The position numbers and the translations under genes are program-made. The notes beneath the pieces were generated by a model, which saw nothing but the letters and a program-made list of their open reading frames with translations, was not told the origin of the DNA and ran no database searches. This document shows, in pieces, positions 1-7,632 of a stretch of 24,014 bases of DNA. Numbering within the stretch: position 1 is the stretch's first letter; each line of letters begins with the position of its first letter. Source of the DNA: DATECU01 sp035286745 (lineage in GTDB: Bacteria > Acidobacteriota > Vicinamibacteria > Fen-336); contig DATECU010000060.1 of the NCBI GenBank assembly GCA_035286745.1, forward strand, positions 1 through 24,014, in the 5' to 3' direction.

Positions 1-1
1 G

Positions 2-754
2 TCGAAGGACCACCTCGACTCCAGCGACTTCAAGAAGCCCGATGGTCACGAGAACCCCGCGTCCATGCCGTTCGAGAGCCGCGCCGTGCTCGCCAGCCAG
101 GTACGGGTGGGCGCCTTCGAGCTAGGCGCCGAGCAGGTCTCGGGACTGGACAGGAGCGAAGCCCTGGCCCTGGACGCTGCTGCGGCGGCGGCGCTGCCCG
201 CCGGCATGGGCAAGGCCAAGGCGCACGGGGGCGGCTTCTACCTGGGAAACGACCCGGGAAGCCCGCGCGTGGGCGACCTGCGCGTGCACTTCAAGGTGGT
301 GAAGCCGGGGCCGGTCACCATTGTGGCCCGTCAGGTGGCTTCCAGCTTCGAGGCCTACCCCACCCGGGCCGGCAATCCCCTGCTGATCGTCAAGGAGGGG
401 ACCTTCTCGGCTGACGCCGTGTTCAAGGCGGAGGAGCAGGCCAACAAGACCCTCACCTGGATCCTGCGCGGGGTGGGGTTTTTCATCATGTTCCTGGGCA
501 TCACCATGGTCTTCCGGCCGCTGGTGGTCTTCGCCGACGTGATCCCCTTCCTGGGCTCGCTCCTGGGGGCGGGGGTGGCGCTCTTCGCCGGACTGGGGGC
601 CGCGGCCCTGTCGCTGGTGACCATCGCCATCGCCTGGCTCTACTACCGGCCGCTCCTGGGCGTCGGCCTGTTGGTGCTTGCCGCAGCCGCCATCACCGGT
701 CTCATCATGCTGGCCCGGAAGGCCACGGCTCGAAGGCAATCCGCGGCGGCCTGA
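2..754 (+). CDS. TMEM43 family membrane protein (5' end truncated by window)
   Basis: The frame is open from base 2, so the gene starts outside the window; the ATG at 65 lies inside the conserved domain and is not the real start. The visible part begins with the family block around DSSDFKKPDGHENP followed by MPFESR..A..V.VGAFELG, as in bacterial and eukaryotic TMEM43 (LUMA, DUF1625) proteins. A soluble, probably periplasmic or lumen-like region follows. The C-terminal half then carries three to four hydrophobic helices, starting near TLTWILRGVGFFIMFLGI and including a DVIPFLGSLLGAG segment typical of the family. The N-terminal membrane helix expected in the family is missing because of the window edge. 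The bacterial function is unknown; in animals the protein sits in the inner nuclear membrane. A GC-rich hairpin follows the stop codon. Family call is confident; role is not known. Confidence 0.85.
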   Translation, partial: SKDHLDSSDFKKPDGHENPASMPFESRAVLASQVRVGAFELGAEQVSGLDRSEALALDAAAAAALPAGMGKAKAHGGGFYLGNDPGSPRVGDLRVHFKVVKPGPVTIVARQVASSFEAYPTRAGNPLLIVKEGTFSADAVFKAEEQANKTLTWILRGVGFFIMFLGITMVFRPLVVFADVIPFLGSLLGAGVALFAGLGAAALSLVTIAIAWLYYRPLLGVGLLVLAAAAITGLIMLARKATARRQSAAA

Positions 755-775
755 GTTAGGCATGCGGGCGCGGGC

Positions 776-796
776 CGGGGCCTCTTGGCGGCCCCG
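776..796 (+). terminator. GC-rich hairpin after the TMEM43 gene, possible terminator
   Basis: CGGGGCC (776-782) pairs with GGCCCCG (790-796) across a 7-nt loop, a perfect 7-bp stem in the 68-bp gap between the TMEM43 stop and the kinase start. There is no T-tract after it on either strand. It may be a factor-dependent end or simply a GC-rich structure. Confidence 0.3.
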
Positions 797-822
797 ACCG
801 CGCGGCACGCTGCGACCGTCTC

Positions 823-3381
823 ATGCTCGCCTCGCCTGACGACCGGCCGGCGACCCCGGAGGTTGCGCCCCCGCGAGGGTGGCTGCGCCCGGACGCCATC
901 GGGCTGGGGATCGCCGCCATGGTGCTGGCCGGCTTCACCTCCTACATGGTGTGGCGCGACTTCCGCTACGAGACCGCGAGTTGGCGCGCGCGCGTCGCCA
1001 ACGTCGCCGACAGCCAGGCGCGCCTGCTTGCGACCTGGCTTCAGGAACGACGCGGAGACGTGTCGGTCCTGGCGGCGCACCCTTCGGTGGTGGCTGCACT
1101 CGGCACCAGGACCAACGCCGATCCGGCGGCCAGCACTGCCCTGAGCGCGCATCTCGATCACGTGCGGACGGCCTACGGCTACCGGGCTGCTCTGGTGTTG
1201 GCGCCGAGCCTGGGCGTGCTCGCGGGCTCCGGTCCGAGCGCGCGACTGGACGCGGTAGGCGTCGAGGAGACCCGCCAGGCGATGGCCAGCCGCCGCTTGC
1301 GCGTTTGGCTCTCCGGCGAGAGCTTCCCCCGCGCCTTGCTGGGTCTCAGCATGCCGGTCCAGGCCGACCCGGCGGAAGGGTCTTTGCCCATCGGCTGCGT
1401 GGTGCTGGTGATGGAGGCGGGGACCCTGATTCCGCTGCTCAGCGGCGAGGCGGTCCCTACCGACACCGGCGAGCTGGTGATCGCCATCCGGGACCCTCGA
1501 GACCCCGCCTTGGTTCGTCTAGCGCCGCTCCGTCACTTGACGCCCGACGGCCCGGACCTGCGGCGCCGGGCCAGTCCCGAGCTCCCCGGCGTCCTGGCCC
1601 TGCAGGGACAGCCGGCCTTGGCGGAGGTGCGCGACTACCGCGGGGTACCGGTGTTCGCCGCCAGCCGCCCCATCCCCCTCACCGGCTGGGCGCTGGCCTA
1701 CAAGATCGACCGCAGCGAGGCGCTGACCGAATTCCGGGAACGCACCCGGCTGGGCAGCGCCATGGCCCTGCTCTTGGTCCTGGGACTGCTGGCTGCCCTG
1801 CTGGCGCACAGGCGTTATGTAGAAAGCGCTGCGCTCCGCCAGCACCTGGAGAGGCTGCGGCTCCTGGGGCACCTCCGCCTGCTGCTGGAGTCGACGGCCG
1901 AGGGCATCTACGGCATCGATCTCGATGGGCGCTGCACCTTCATCAACACGGCGGCGGCGCGGCTGATCGGCTACACGCCCGAGCAGGTTCTGGGGCGCGA
2001 CATGCACGCCCTCATCCACCACCTGCGCTCCGACGGCGAGCCCTACCCGGTGGAGGAATGCCCGATCTACCGCGCCTTCCGCACGCCCGAGGGCATACGT
2101 CGCGAGGACGAGGTCTTCTGGCGAGCGGATGGCCAGCCCTTCCCGGTCGAGTACTCGTCCTTCCCCATCCTGGAGGACGGAAAGCTGCGAGGGGCAGTGG
2201 TCACCTTCTCCGACATCAGCGCCCGGCGGAGGCTGGAAGAGCAGCTCCGCCACTCGCAGAAGATGGATGCCCTGGGGAGGATGGCGGGAGGCATTGCCCA
2301 CGACTTCAACAACCTGCTGACCGCCATCGTTGGGTACGGCGATCTGATCCTGGCGGACACCCACCTGGATCCTCACCAGCGCGACCGAGTGGGTGCCATT
2401 CAGGCGGCCGCCTCCCGAGCCGCCGAGCTCACTCGCCAGCTGCTGGCCTTCAGCCGCAAGCAGGTGTTGGTGCCGCGGCTCTTCGACTTGAACGCCGCGG
2501 TTTCGGCCGTTCGCGGGATCCTCGATCGCGTGATCGGGGCCGACATCCAGTTTCGAACCGAGCTGCACCCCGATCTGCTGACGGTGAGAGCCGATCCAAC
2601 TCAGATCGAGCAGGTGCTGGTGAACCTGGTGGTGAACGCTCGGGATGCCATGCCCCACGGGGGCGAGATATCGGTGACCACGGCGGCCCTGGAGCTGACC
2701 GCGGAGACGCTCCCCAGCGACCAGGCCGGTGCCCAGCCGGGTCGTTATGCGGTGCTCACGGTCCGAGACGCCGGGGTGGGCATGCCCCCCGAGGTGCGGG
2801 CTCATCTCTTCGAGCCCTTCTTCACCACCAAGGAGGTGGGCCGCGGCACCGGCCTGGGGCTGGCCACCGTCTACGGCACCGTCAACCAGAGCGGGGGCTT
2901 CGTGACTGTGGACAGCGCGCCGGGAAAGGGCTCTGCATTTCGCGTACACCTACCGCTGATGGGGGAAGCACCGGCGGGGGAGACGGCGGCGGCGGTCGCG
3001 GCCGGAGCGACCGGAGGCCAGGAGACCATCCTCTTGGTGGAGGACGAGGACCTGGTGCGAGCCCTGGCCCAAGAGATCCTGGTGAGTCTCGGCTATCGCG
3101 TGCTGGAGGCCCGCCACGCCGGCGAGGCGTTGGTGATCGCCGAACGCCATCGCGGCCCCATCCACTTGCTGCTCACCGACGTGGTGATGCCCCACATGGG
3201 CGGCCCCGAGCTGGCGGCGAGGCTGCTTCCGGCCCGCCCCGAGACCCGGGTGCTCTTCGTCTCCGGCTACACCGACGACGCGATCTTGGAGCACGGCATC
3301 TCGCAGGAGGACGCGGCCTTCTTGGCCAAGCCGTTCACCTCGGAGCTGCTGGCCCGGAAGGTGCGCGAGGTCTTGGGGTGA
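823..3381 (+). CDS. Membrane-bound hybrid sensor histidine kinase (PAS-HisKA-HATPase-REC), HK1
   Basis: This 852-residue protein is laid out as a signal-transducing hybrid kinase. A membrane helix at about 26-44 and a second at about 310-328 bracket a periplasmic sensory region of roughly 265 residues (Cache/CHASE-like by layout, family not identified). A PAS domain follows at about 353-470. The HisKA H-box GGIAHDFNNLL puts the phospho-accepting histidine at His493. The HATPase domain shows the N-box (VNLVVNARDAMP), a DAGVGM box and a GRGTGLGLATVYG box. The C-terminal receiver domain (about 734-852) has the phospho-accepting Asp786 in LLLTDVVMP and the conserved lysine Lys836. No DNA-binding output is fused, so a separate partner or phosphorelay is expected. 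There is no clear Shine-Dalgarno sequence before the ATG. Its stop overlaps the next gene by 4 bp, which implies co-translation. The receiver is a close paralogue of the one in HK2 at 7633-9957. Confidence 0.9.
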   Translation: MLASPDDRPATPEVAPPRGWLRPDAIGLGIAAMVLAGFTSYMVWRDFRYETASWRARVANVADSQARLLATWLQERRGDVSVLAAHPSVVAALGTRTNADPAASTALSAHLDHVRTAYGYRAALVLAPSLGVLAGSGPSARLDAVGVEETRQAMASRRLRVWLSGESFPRALLGLSMPVQADPAEGSLPIGCVVLVMEAGTLIPLLSGEAVPTDTGELVIAIRDPRDPALVRLAPLRHLTPDGPDLRRRASPELPGVLALQGQPALAEVRDYRGVPVFAASRPIPLTGWALAYKIDRSEALTEFRERTRLGSAMALLLVLGLLAALLAHRRYVESAALRQHLERLRLLGHLRLLLESTAEGIYGIDLDGRCTFINTAAARLIGYTPEQVLGRDMHALIHHLRSDGEPYPVEECPIYRAFRTPEGIRREDEVFWRADGQPFPVEYSSFPILEDGKLRGAVVTFSDISARRRLEEQLRHSQKMDALGRMAGGIAHDFNNLLTAIVGYGDLILADTHLDPHQRDRVGAIQAAASRAAELTRQLLAFSRKQVLVPRLFDLNAAVSAVRGILDRVIGADIQFRTELHPDLLTVRADPTQIEQVLVNLVVNARDAMPHGGEISVTTAALELTAETLPSDQAGAQPGRYAVLTVRDAGVGMPPEVRAHLFEPFFTTKEVGRGTGLGLATVYGTVNQSGGFVTVDSAPGKGSAFRVHLPLMGEAPAGETAAAVAAGATGGQETILLVEDEDLVRALAQEILVSLGYRVLEARHAGEALVIAERHRGPIHLLLTDVVMPHMGGPELAARLLPARPETRVLFVSGYTDDAILEHGISQEDAAFLAKPFTSELLARKVREVLG

Positions 3382-5051
3382 GACGGGGCGCGGCCCGCGG
3401 CTGGCGGGGGCTCTTGCTCCGCCTGGCGGTCGGCGTGACGGCCGCCCTGGTCGCCTACGCCGCCCTGGAGTGGTCCGGTCTCAGGCTGACCGTCGACTTG
3501 CAGTCCTCGCGACATGCACCTAGCGACGCGCAGGTCTACTGGGCTGCCGAAGGCGGGGCGTTTCGGGTAGAGAACTCGGTGGAGTTCTCGGTCCAGCCCG
3601 GCCGGGCGCAATACGGCGTCCTCATCCCGGCGGGACTGCGGCGACTGCGGCTCGATCCCCTGTCCCATTCCGGGAAGCTGAGCATCCATGCCTTGACCCT
3701 GGGCACTTGTGGAGTGACCCTCCGGCGTTGGGGCGGCGGGGTTCCGTTCCAAGGCTGGGTTCCAGGGCACCACCTCGCCCCCCTCCCAGAACCCACCGGG
3801 GTTATGGAGCTCACGTCGACCGGGACGGACCCCTACCTTGTGCTGGATGAGGCGCTCGACCTCACGGGTCTCGCACGACGGGTTCACGCGCTGGCGGCAT
3901 CCATCATGGGCCTGGCGGCCGGCCTGGCGAGCTGGTTGCTCCCCCGGGTGGTGAGAAGGCTCTCGGCCATCGAGGCGGTGCGAAAGCGACGAGCCACCGT
4001 GACCCGGGCGCTGAGAGGCGCTCGGGACCTGGCCCTGATTGCCGGATTGGGGCTGGCGCTCTCGGAGGTCGCCTTCCGCGTCTACGCCCGCTTCAACCCG
4101 GTCTTCCTGTTCGATGTCGCCGGCTACAACCGCTTTCGGGGCGTGCCTCGCGGGGCGGACTACGGCTTCACGTTGAACTCCGGTGGCTTCAAGGACGTGG
4201 AGTTCCCGCGCCGGAAGCGGCCCGGCACCAAACGCGTTCTCGCCCTCGGCGACTCCTTCACGTTCGGCGTCGTCCCTTACCGCAAGAACTTCCTGACCCG
4301 GCTCGAAGCCGAGATGCAGGCCGAAGGGTCTACGGTGGAGATCCTCAACATGGGGATTCCGGGCACCGGTCCCTACGACTACCTGGCGCTCTTGCTCGAC
4401 GAGGGACTGCCGCTCGACCCCGATGGCGTGCTGGTGCACGTCTTCATCGGGAACGACTTGACCGACCGCAGCGGGCAGCCGGCCAGCGGTTCCTATCTGC
4501 TGGGGTTTGGCCGCTACCTCTTGGCCCTCTCGCGCGCACGACGCCAGCCGGGCACCTTCGCCCACGGAGCCGTCGGCTACGACGACAGCCGGGGCCCATT
4601 CGACGACGCGACCTATCTCGAGCTCGAGGTGTCCCGCGGCCGCATCTTCCGGAAGAGCTTCGAGGACTTGCCCCGCCTTCTGGATCGGGCGGTCGCGGCC
4701 CTGGCCGCCATCCAGGAGGCCTGCCGGCGGCGCGGCCTCCGCCTGCTGGTGGTGACGATACCGGGCGAGCTGCAGGTGTCCCCTGGACTCCAGGCCGCGG
4801 TGCTGCGGGACAGCGAGTGGCCGCCCGACGGCATGGACTGGGAGGCGCCCAACCGCGCCTTGAACACCCGCCTCGCCGAGCTCGGCATCGAGTCGCTCGA
4901 CCTGCTGGCGCCCTTCGCCGAGGCATCCGCCAGCGAGCGGCTCTACCGCCCGAACGACGACCACTGGAACCTGGCGGGCAACGCCCTGGCTGCGCGCCTG
5001 CTGCGAGCGGAGCTGGGCCGCCGCTGGCCCGACTGGGTAGGGGGAAGGTGA
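3378..5051 (+). CDS. Membrane-anchored SGNH/GDSL hydrolase-like protein with jelly-roll-like domain
   Basis: I place the start at GTG 3378, which shares GTGA with the kinase stop; the frame is open far upstream, but that part is a shadow of the kinase gene. The 557-residue protein has a membrane helix at about 12-30. A beta-rich region at about 38-115 resembles the extracytoplasmic jelly-roll module seen in some polysaccharide-related membrane proteins. Two further helices lie at about 169-190 and 217-238, followed by an SGNH domain at about 287-545. The SGNH blocks are visible: GDSFTFG with nucleophile Ser293, GND with Asn359, and NDDHWN with Asp526-528 region and His529. Topology would place both the jelly roll and the SGNH domain outside the cytoplasm. 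By analogy with AlgX/AlgJ-type proteins it may add or remove acyl groups on an envelope or exported polysaccharide; this is inference. Coupling to a sensor kinase is unusual. Confidence 0.8.
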   Translation: MRRGAARGWRGLLLRLAVGVTAALVAYAALEWSGLRLTVDLQSSRHAPSDAQVYWAAEGGAFRVENSVEFSVQPGRAQYGVLIPAGLRRLRLDPLSHSGKLSIHALTLGTCGVTLRRWGGGVPFQGWVPGHHLAPLPEPTGVMELTSTGTDPYLVLDEALDLTGLARRVHALAASIMGLAAGLASWLLPRVVRRLSAIEAVRKRRATVTRALRGARDLALIAGLGLALSEVAFRVYARFNPVFLFDVAGYNRFRGVPRGADYGFTLNSGGFKDVEFPRRKRPGTKRVLALGDSFTFGVVPYRKNFLTRLEAEMQAEGSTVEILNMGIPGTGPYDYLALLLDEGLPLDPDGVLVHVFIGNDLTDRSGQPASGSYLLGFGRYLLALSRARRQPGTFAHGAVGYDDSRGPFDDATYLELEVSRGRIFRKSFEDLPRLLDRAVAALAAIQEACRRRGLRLLVVTIPGELQVSPGLQAAVLRDSEWPPDGMDWEAPNRALNTRLAELGIESLDLLAPFAEASASERLYRPNDDHWNLAGNALAARLLRAELGRRWPDWVGGR

Positions 5052-5069
5052 GCGCGATCACACCGAGGC

Positions 5070-5098
5070 GTGACCTGAGACCGGTGAGAGCGTAGATT
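5070..5098 (+). promoter_or_regulatory. Candidate sigma-70 promoter for the beta-helix gene
   Basis: GTGACC (5070-5075) and TAGATT (5093-5098) are separated by 17 bp. Each matches the sigma-70 consensus at four of six positions. The site lies in the 94-bp gap before the secreted beta-helix protein and would give a leader of about 40 nt. Confidence 0.3.
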
Positions 5099-5134
5099 GG
5101 AGGGAGGCGGCAGGGTGCCCTCACTCTCCCGCGT

Positions 5135-5139
5135 GGAGG
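5135..5139 (+). promoter_or_regulatory. Shine-Dalgarno GGAGG that decides the start codon
   Basis: GGAGG at 5135-5139 directly abuts a TTG at 5140 (no spacing) but lies six bases before a second in-frame TTG at 5146. The second spacing is normal, and the resulting N-terminus MRFLPCSLVPAF is a clean signal peptide. The TTG at 5146 is therefore the preferred start. Confidence 0.6.
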
Positions 5140-5145
5140 TTGACC

Positions 5146-7572
5146 TTGAGGTTCCTTCCCTGTTCCTTGGTGCCCGCTTTTCTGTTGGCGCTGCCGGCGG
5201 CCTCGGCTGCCCAGCCCGTGATCTTCGTTCCCGGCACCCACGCGACGCTGCAAGCCGCCATCAACTCCATCGACACCGTGGCCGAAGACGGGACCATCAT
5301 CGAGATGGCAAACGGGACCCACGACTACGGGACCTTCGTGACCATCAGCAACAAGCCCTACCGTTTCACCGTCCGCGCGGCGACCGGGGCCACCGTACGC
5401 CTGAGCGGAGGTGGCAGCCACGACATCCTGCGCTTTCTGAACGGCACGCCGGCCTCGGGCCGCCCGGTGGTCTTCGAGCGGCTGATCTTCGAAAACGGCT
5501 TCTCCTCGACCGACGGGCTGGCGGGGGCCATCCTGATGAGCCATGCCGAGGCCACCTTCGTTTCTTGCACCTTTCGCAACAACGTTGCCAACCCGCCCAA
5601 CCAGGGTGGTGCCGGCGTCTACCTGAGCGGCTCCCGGGCCCACTTCGTGGATGCCCTGTTCTCCGACAACACCTCCAAGAACTGGGGGGCCGGGCTGGCG
5701 GTGGTCTCCACACCCAGCTTCGGCTCCACCGCCTTCGTTCACAACTCCCGCTTCTCCAACAACCGCGTGAACCTGCCGAACCACCTCCCCTACTCCTCCG
5801 GAGGCGCCATCTTCGCCACCGACGGCGCCGCCGGCGCACCGCCGGTCGTCCTGCGAATAACTAACACGCGCTTCGAAGGGAACCAGGCGGGTTATGTGTC
5901 CGGCGCCATTCAGGCGCTGGGGTTCTGGACCGCTCCCGAGTCGACCCCCAAAGTCGACCTCCTATGCACCAACTGCACCTTCATCAACAACGTCGCCTCC
6001 CGCGACCCCTCGGTGAGCTTCCCGTTCCCCACCCAGGGCGGAGCCGTGCACGTGGAGGATCAGACCACCGCCCGCTTCGTGAACTCCCGCTTCATCACCA
6101 ACACCGCACGGGAGGGAGGCGCCCTCAGCAACTACCGCGCCAAACTCGAGGTGGTGGGAGGCACCTTCCAGGGGAACCAGGCGACCGGCAGCGGGGGGGC
6201 CGAGGGTCTGGGCGGGGCCATTCTGCTTCTGTCCGACGACAACAACGACGCGTCCACCGGCAACGGGACCATCAACCGGCGCCCCTCGGAGCTGACGGTG
6301 CGCGACACCCTGTTCCAGGGCCGCTATGGCGCGGTGACCACCACCGGGCGGCAGGGGGGCTGCCTCTTTCTGGGCGGCGACACCAACCGCGCCTGGGGCC
6401 TGAACGGCCTGCCTCAGATGGGAGACGCCGCCAGCAACCGGGCTACCGTGAGCCTGGAGAGCGTCATCATCAACGATTGCGACGTGGCGGGTGACGGCAG
6501 CCTGCCCGGGGCGGGGGGAGGTCTCTTCGGTTCGCTCTTGGCACTCACCGCCGTCAACACCTTGATCGCCAACTCCAATGCCACCGGCGGCAATCCCATC
6601 TTCCCTGCGGGCGGCGGGATGGCGCTCACCAACAACTCCGCGGCCACCTTGACCCAGACCACGCTGGCCAAGAACTCGGCCCTCTCGGGCGGGGCCATAT
6701 GGTCGTTTGGCGGGACCCTCAACCTCGCCCAGTGCGGGGTCTACGAGAACAGCCTCATCTCCGGCAACCTGGGCTCGGCCATCAACACCAGCTACGATCC
6801 CGGCGGAGGCGGGCGTCCGGCCATCGGCATGAGCGGCCTCATCCAGACCTCGGTCGTCAGCAACAACAGCGGGAGCCGCTTCCTCTACGAGATGGACCAG
6901 TCGAGCGCTCCCTTCAACACCGTCCAGTACGCGAGCAATCAGATCTTCCCCTCGACCAACGTCTACTGGAACCCCCTGGCCGGCGGCGACCAGAACGTCT
7001 CCCAGCTCAACAGCCTGGTGCTGCACAGCCAGGCCAAGGGGGTGTCCAACGTCGGCCTGGTCTCGGCGCCGGTGGCGGGCGCCCTGGTGGCGGCCCCGCC
7101 CAGCATCCTCTCGACGAACGCGGCGGGCGATCCCGCGCCGCCTACCGTGTCCTACCTCGGCTACGCCTGGACCGGCGGTTCGGCGACCGTCAACGGAGGC
7201 GCCGTAGCCGGCAACGCCGGCCTGCAGGCGGCCACCTTCTCCGGGACCCAGACGCTGCAAGTGGGCGCGTCCAGCTTCACCGACACGGTGACGGCCCCGG
7301 CCGCGCCTTTCCTCTACCTCTCGGCCAACCCCGGCGTGCTGGCGGGCCCCGGCACCTCGGTCCTCTCCTGGACCACGGTCAGCGGAAGCTGGCTCACCAA
7401 CGACATAGACCAGGGCACGGTGATCACCCCGGCGGTCTCAGGGGGATCAACCGTCGCCTTGAACGCGACGACCACCTACCGCGGCTTCCTGGTGGCCGAA
7501 GAGGGCGGCTCGGTGGACTCCCACTCCATCTGGGTCTCGAGCGACCTCATCTTCAGGGACGGCTTCCAGTAG
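5146..7572 (+). CDS. Secreted parallel beta-helix protein with Pmp-like repeats and C-terminal SDLIFRDGFQ
   Basis: The 808-residue product starts with a Sec signal peptide (Arg2, hydrophobic core to about residue 17, cleavage near ASA or SAA at 21-22). The mature part opens with a TLQAAINSID segment typical of right-handed beta-helix proteins. It then carries many FxxN motifs (FRNN, FSDN, FSNN, FEGN, FINN, FITN, FQGN) alternating with GAI/GGAV/GGAL/GGAI motifs, the pattern of chlamydial polymorphic membrane protein repeats. The last 150 or so residues look like an Ig-like beta-sandwich (SWTTVSG...TVALNATTTYRGFLV). The protein ends exactly at SDLIFRDGFQ, nearly identical to the end of the protein encoded at 20592-22742. 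There is no autotransporter barrel or membrane anchor. It is probably a cell-surface or secreted adhesin-like protein. It converges with the HK2 gene 60 bp away, and I see no clear terminator in that gap. Confidence 0.8.
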   Translation: MRFLPCSLVPAFLLALPAASAAQPVIFVPGTHATLQAAINSIDTVAEDGTIIEMANGTHDYGTFVTISNKPYRFTVRAATGATVRLSGGGSHDILRFLNGTPASGRPVVFERLIFENGFSSTDGLAGAILMSHAEATFVSCTFRNNVANPPNQGGAGVYLSGSRAHFVDALFSDNTSKNWGAGLAVVSTPSFGSTAFVHNSRFSNNRVNLPNHLPYSSGGAIFATDGAAGAPPVVLRITNTRFEGNQAGYVSGAIQALGFWTAPESTPKVDLLCTNCTFINNVASRDPSVSFPFPTQGGAVHVEDQTTARFVNSRFITNTAREGGALSNYRAKLEVVGGTFQGNQATGSGGAEGLGGAILLLSDDNNDASTGNGTINRRPSELTVRDTLFQGRYGAVTTTGRQGGCLFLGGDTNRAWGLNGLPQMGDAASNRATVSLESVIINDCDVAGDGSLPGAGGGLFGSLLALTAVNTLIANSNATGGNPIFPAGGGMALTNNSAATLTQTTLAKNSALSGGAIWSFGGTLNLAQCGVYENSLISGNLGSAINTSYDPGGGGRPAIGMSGLIQTSVVSNNSGSRFLYEMDQSSAPFNTVQYASNQIFPSTNVYWNPLAGGDQNVSQLNSLVLHSQAKGVSNVGLVSAPVAGALVAAPPSILSTNAAGDPAPPTVSYLGYAWTGGSATVNGGAVAGNAGLQAATFSGTQTLQVGASSFTDTVTAPAAPFLYLSANPGVLAGPGTSVLSWTTVSGSWLTNDIDQGTVITPAVSGGSTVALNATTTYRGFLVAEEGGSVDSHSIWVSSDLIFRDGFQ

Positions 7573-7632
7573 CCAGTTTGACCAGCGGTGGCTCCGCACT
7601 CGGCGGCTTCGGACCCTTGCGGCCCTGGGGGA

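Noticed and set aside
1519..2949. Long - strand open frame antisense to HK1
   Set aside because: Composition is His/Gln/Gly-rich shadow type, no domain is recognisable, and it covers the conserved kinase core on the other strand.
879..3377. Very long open frame on the + strand that runs without a stop through HK1 into the SGNH gene
   Set aside because: Its first 830 or so residues are low-complexity Arg/Gly/Pro/Ala sequence typical of an out-of-frame shadow in GC-rich DNA, while HK1 in the other frame has full domain motifs. Only the part from GTG 3378 is real.
3267..4964. Long - strand open frame antisense to the SGNH gene
   Set aside because: No motifs are seen and it is the complement of a gene with clear GDSF, GND and DxxH motifs.
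5097..5864. Open frame with an RHRRRRRR-type C-terminus over the beta-helix gene
   Set aside because: Out-of-frame reading of the secreted protein gene, without signal peptide or domain.
7573..7632. Bidirectional terminator between the converging beta-helix and HK2 genes
   Set aside because: Only 4-bp pairings such as GCGG/CCGC were found and there is no T-tract, so no feature is called.
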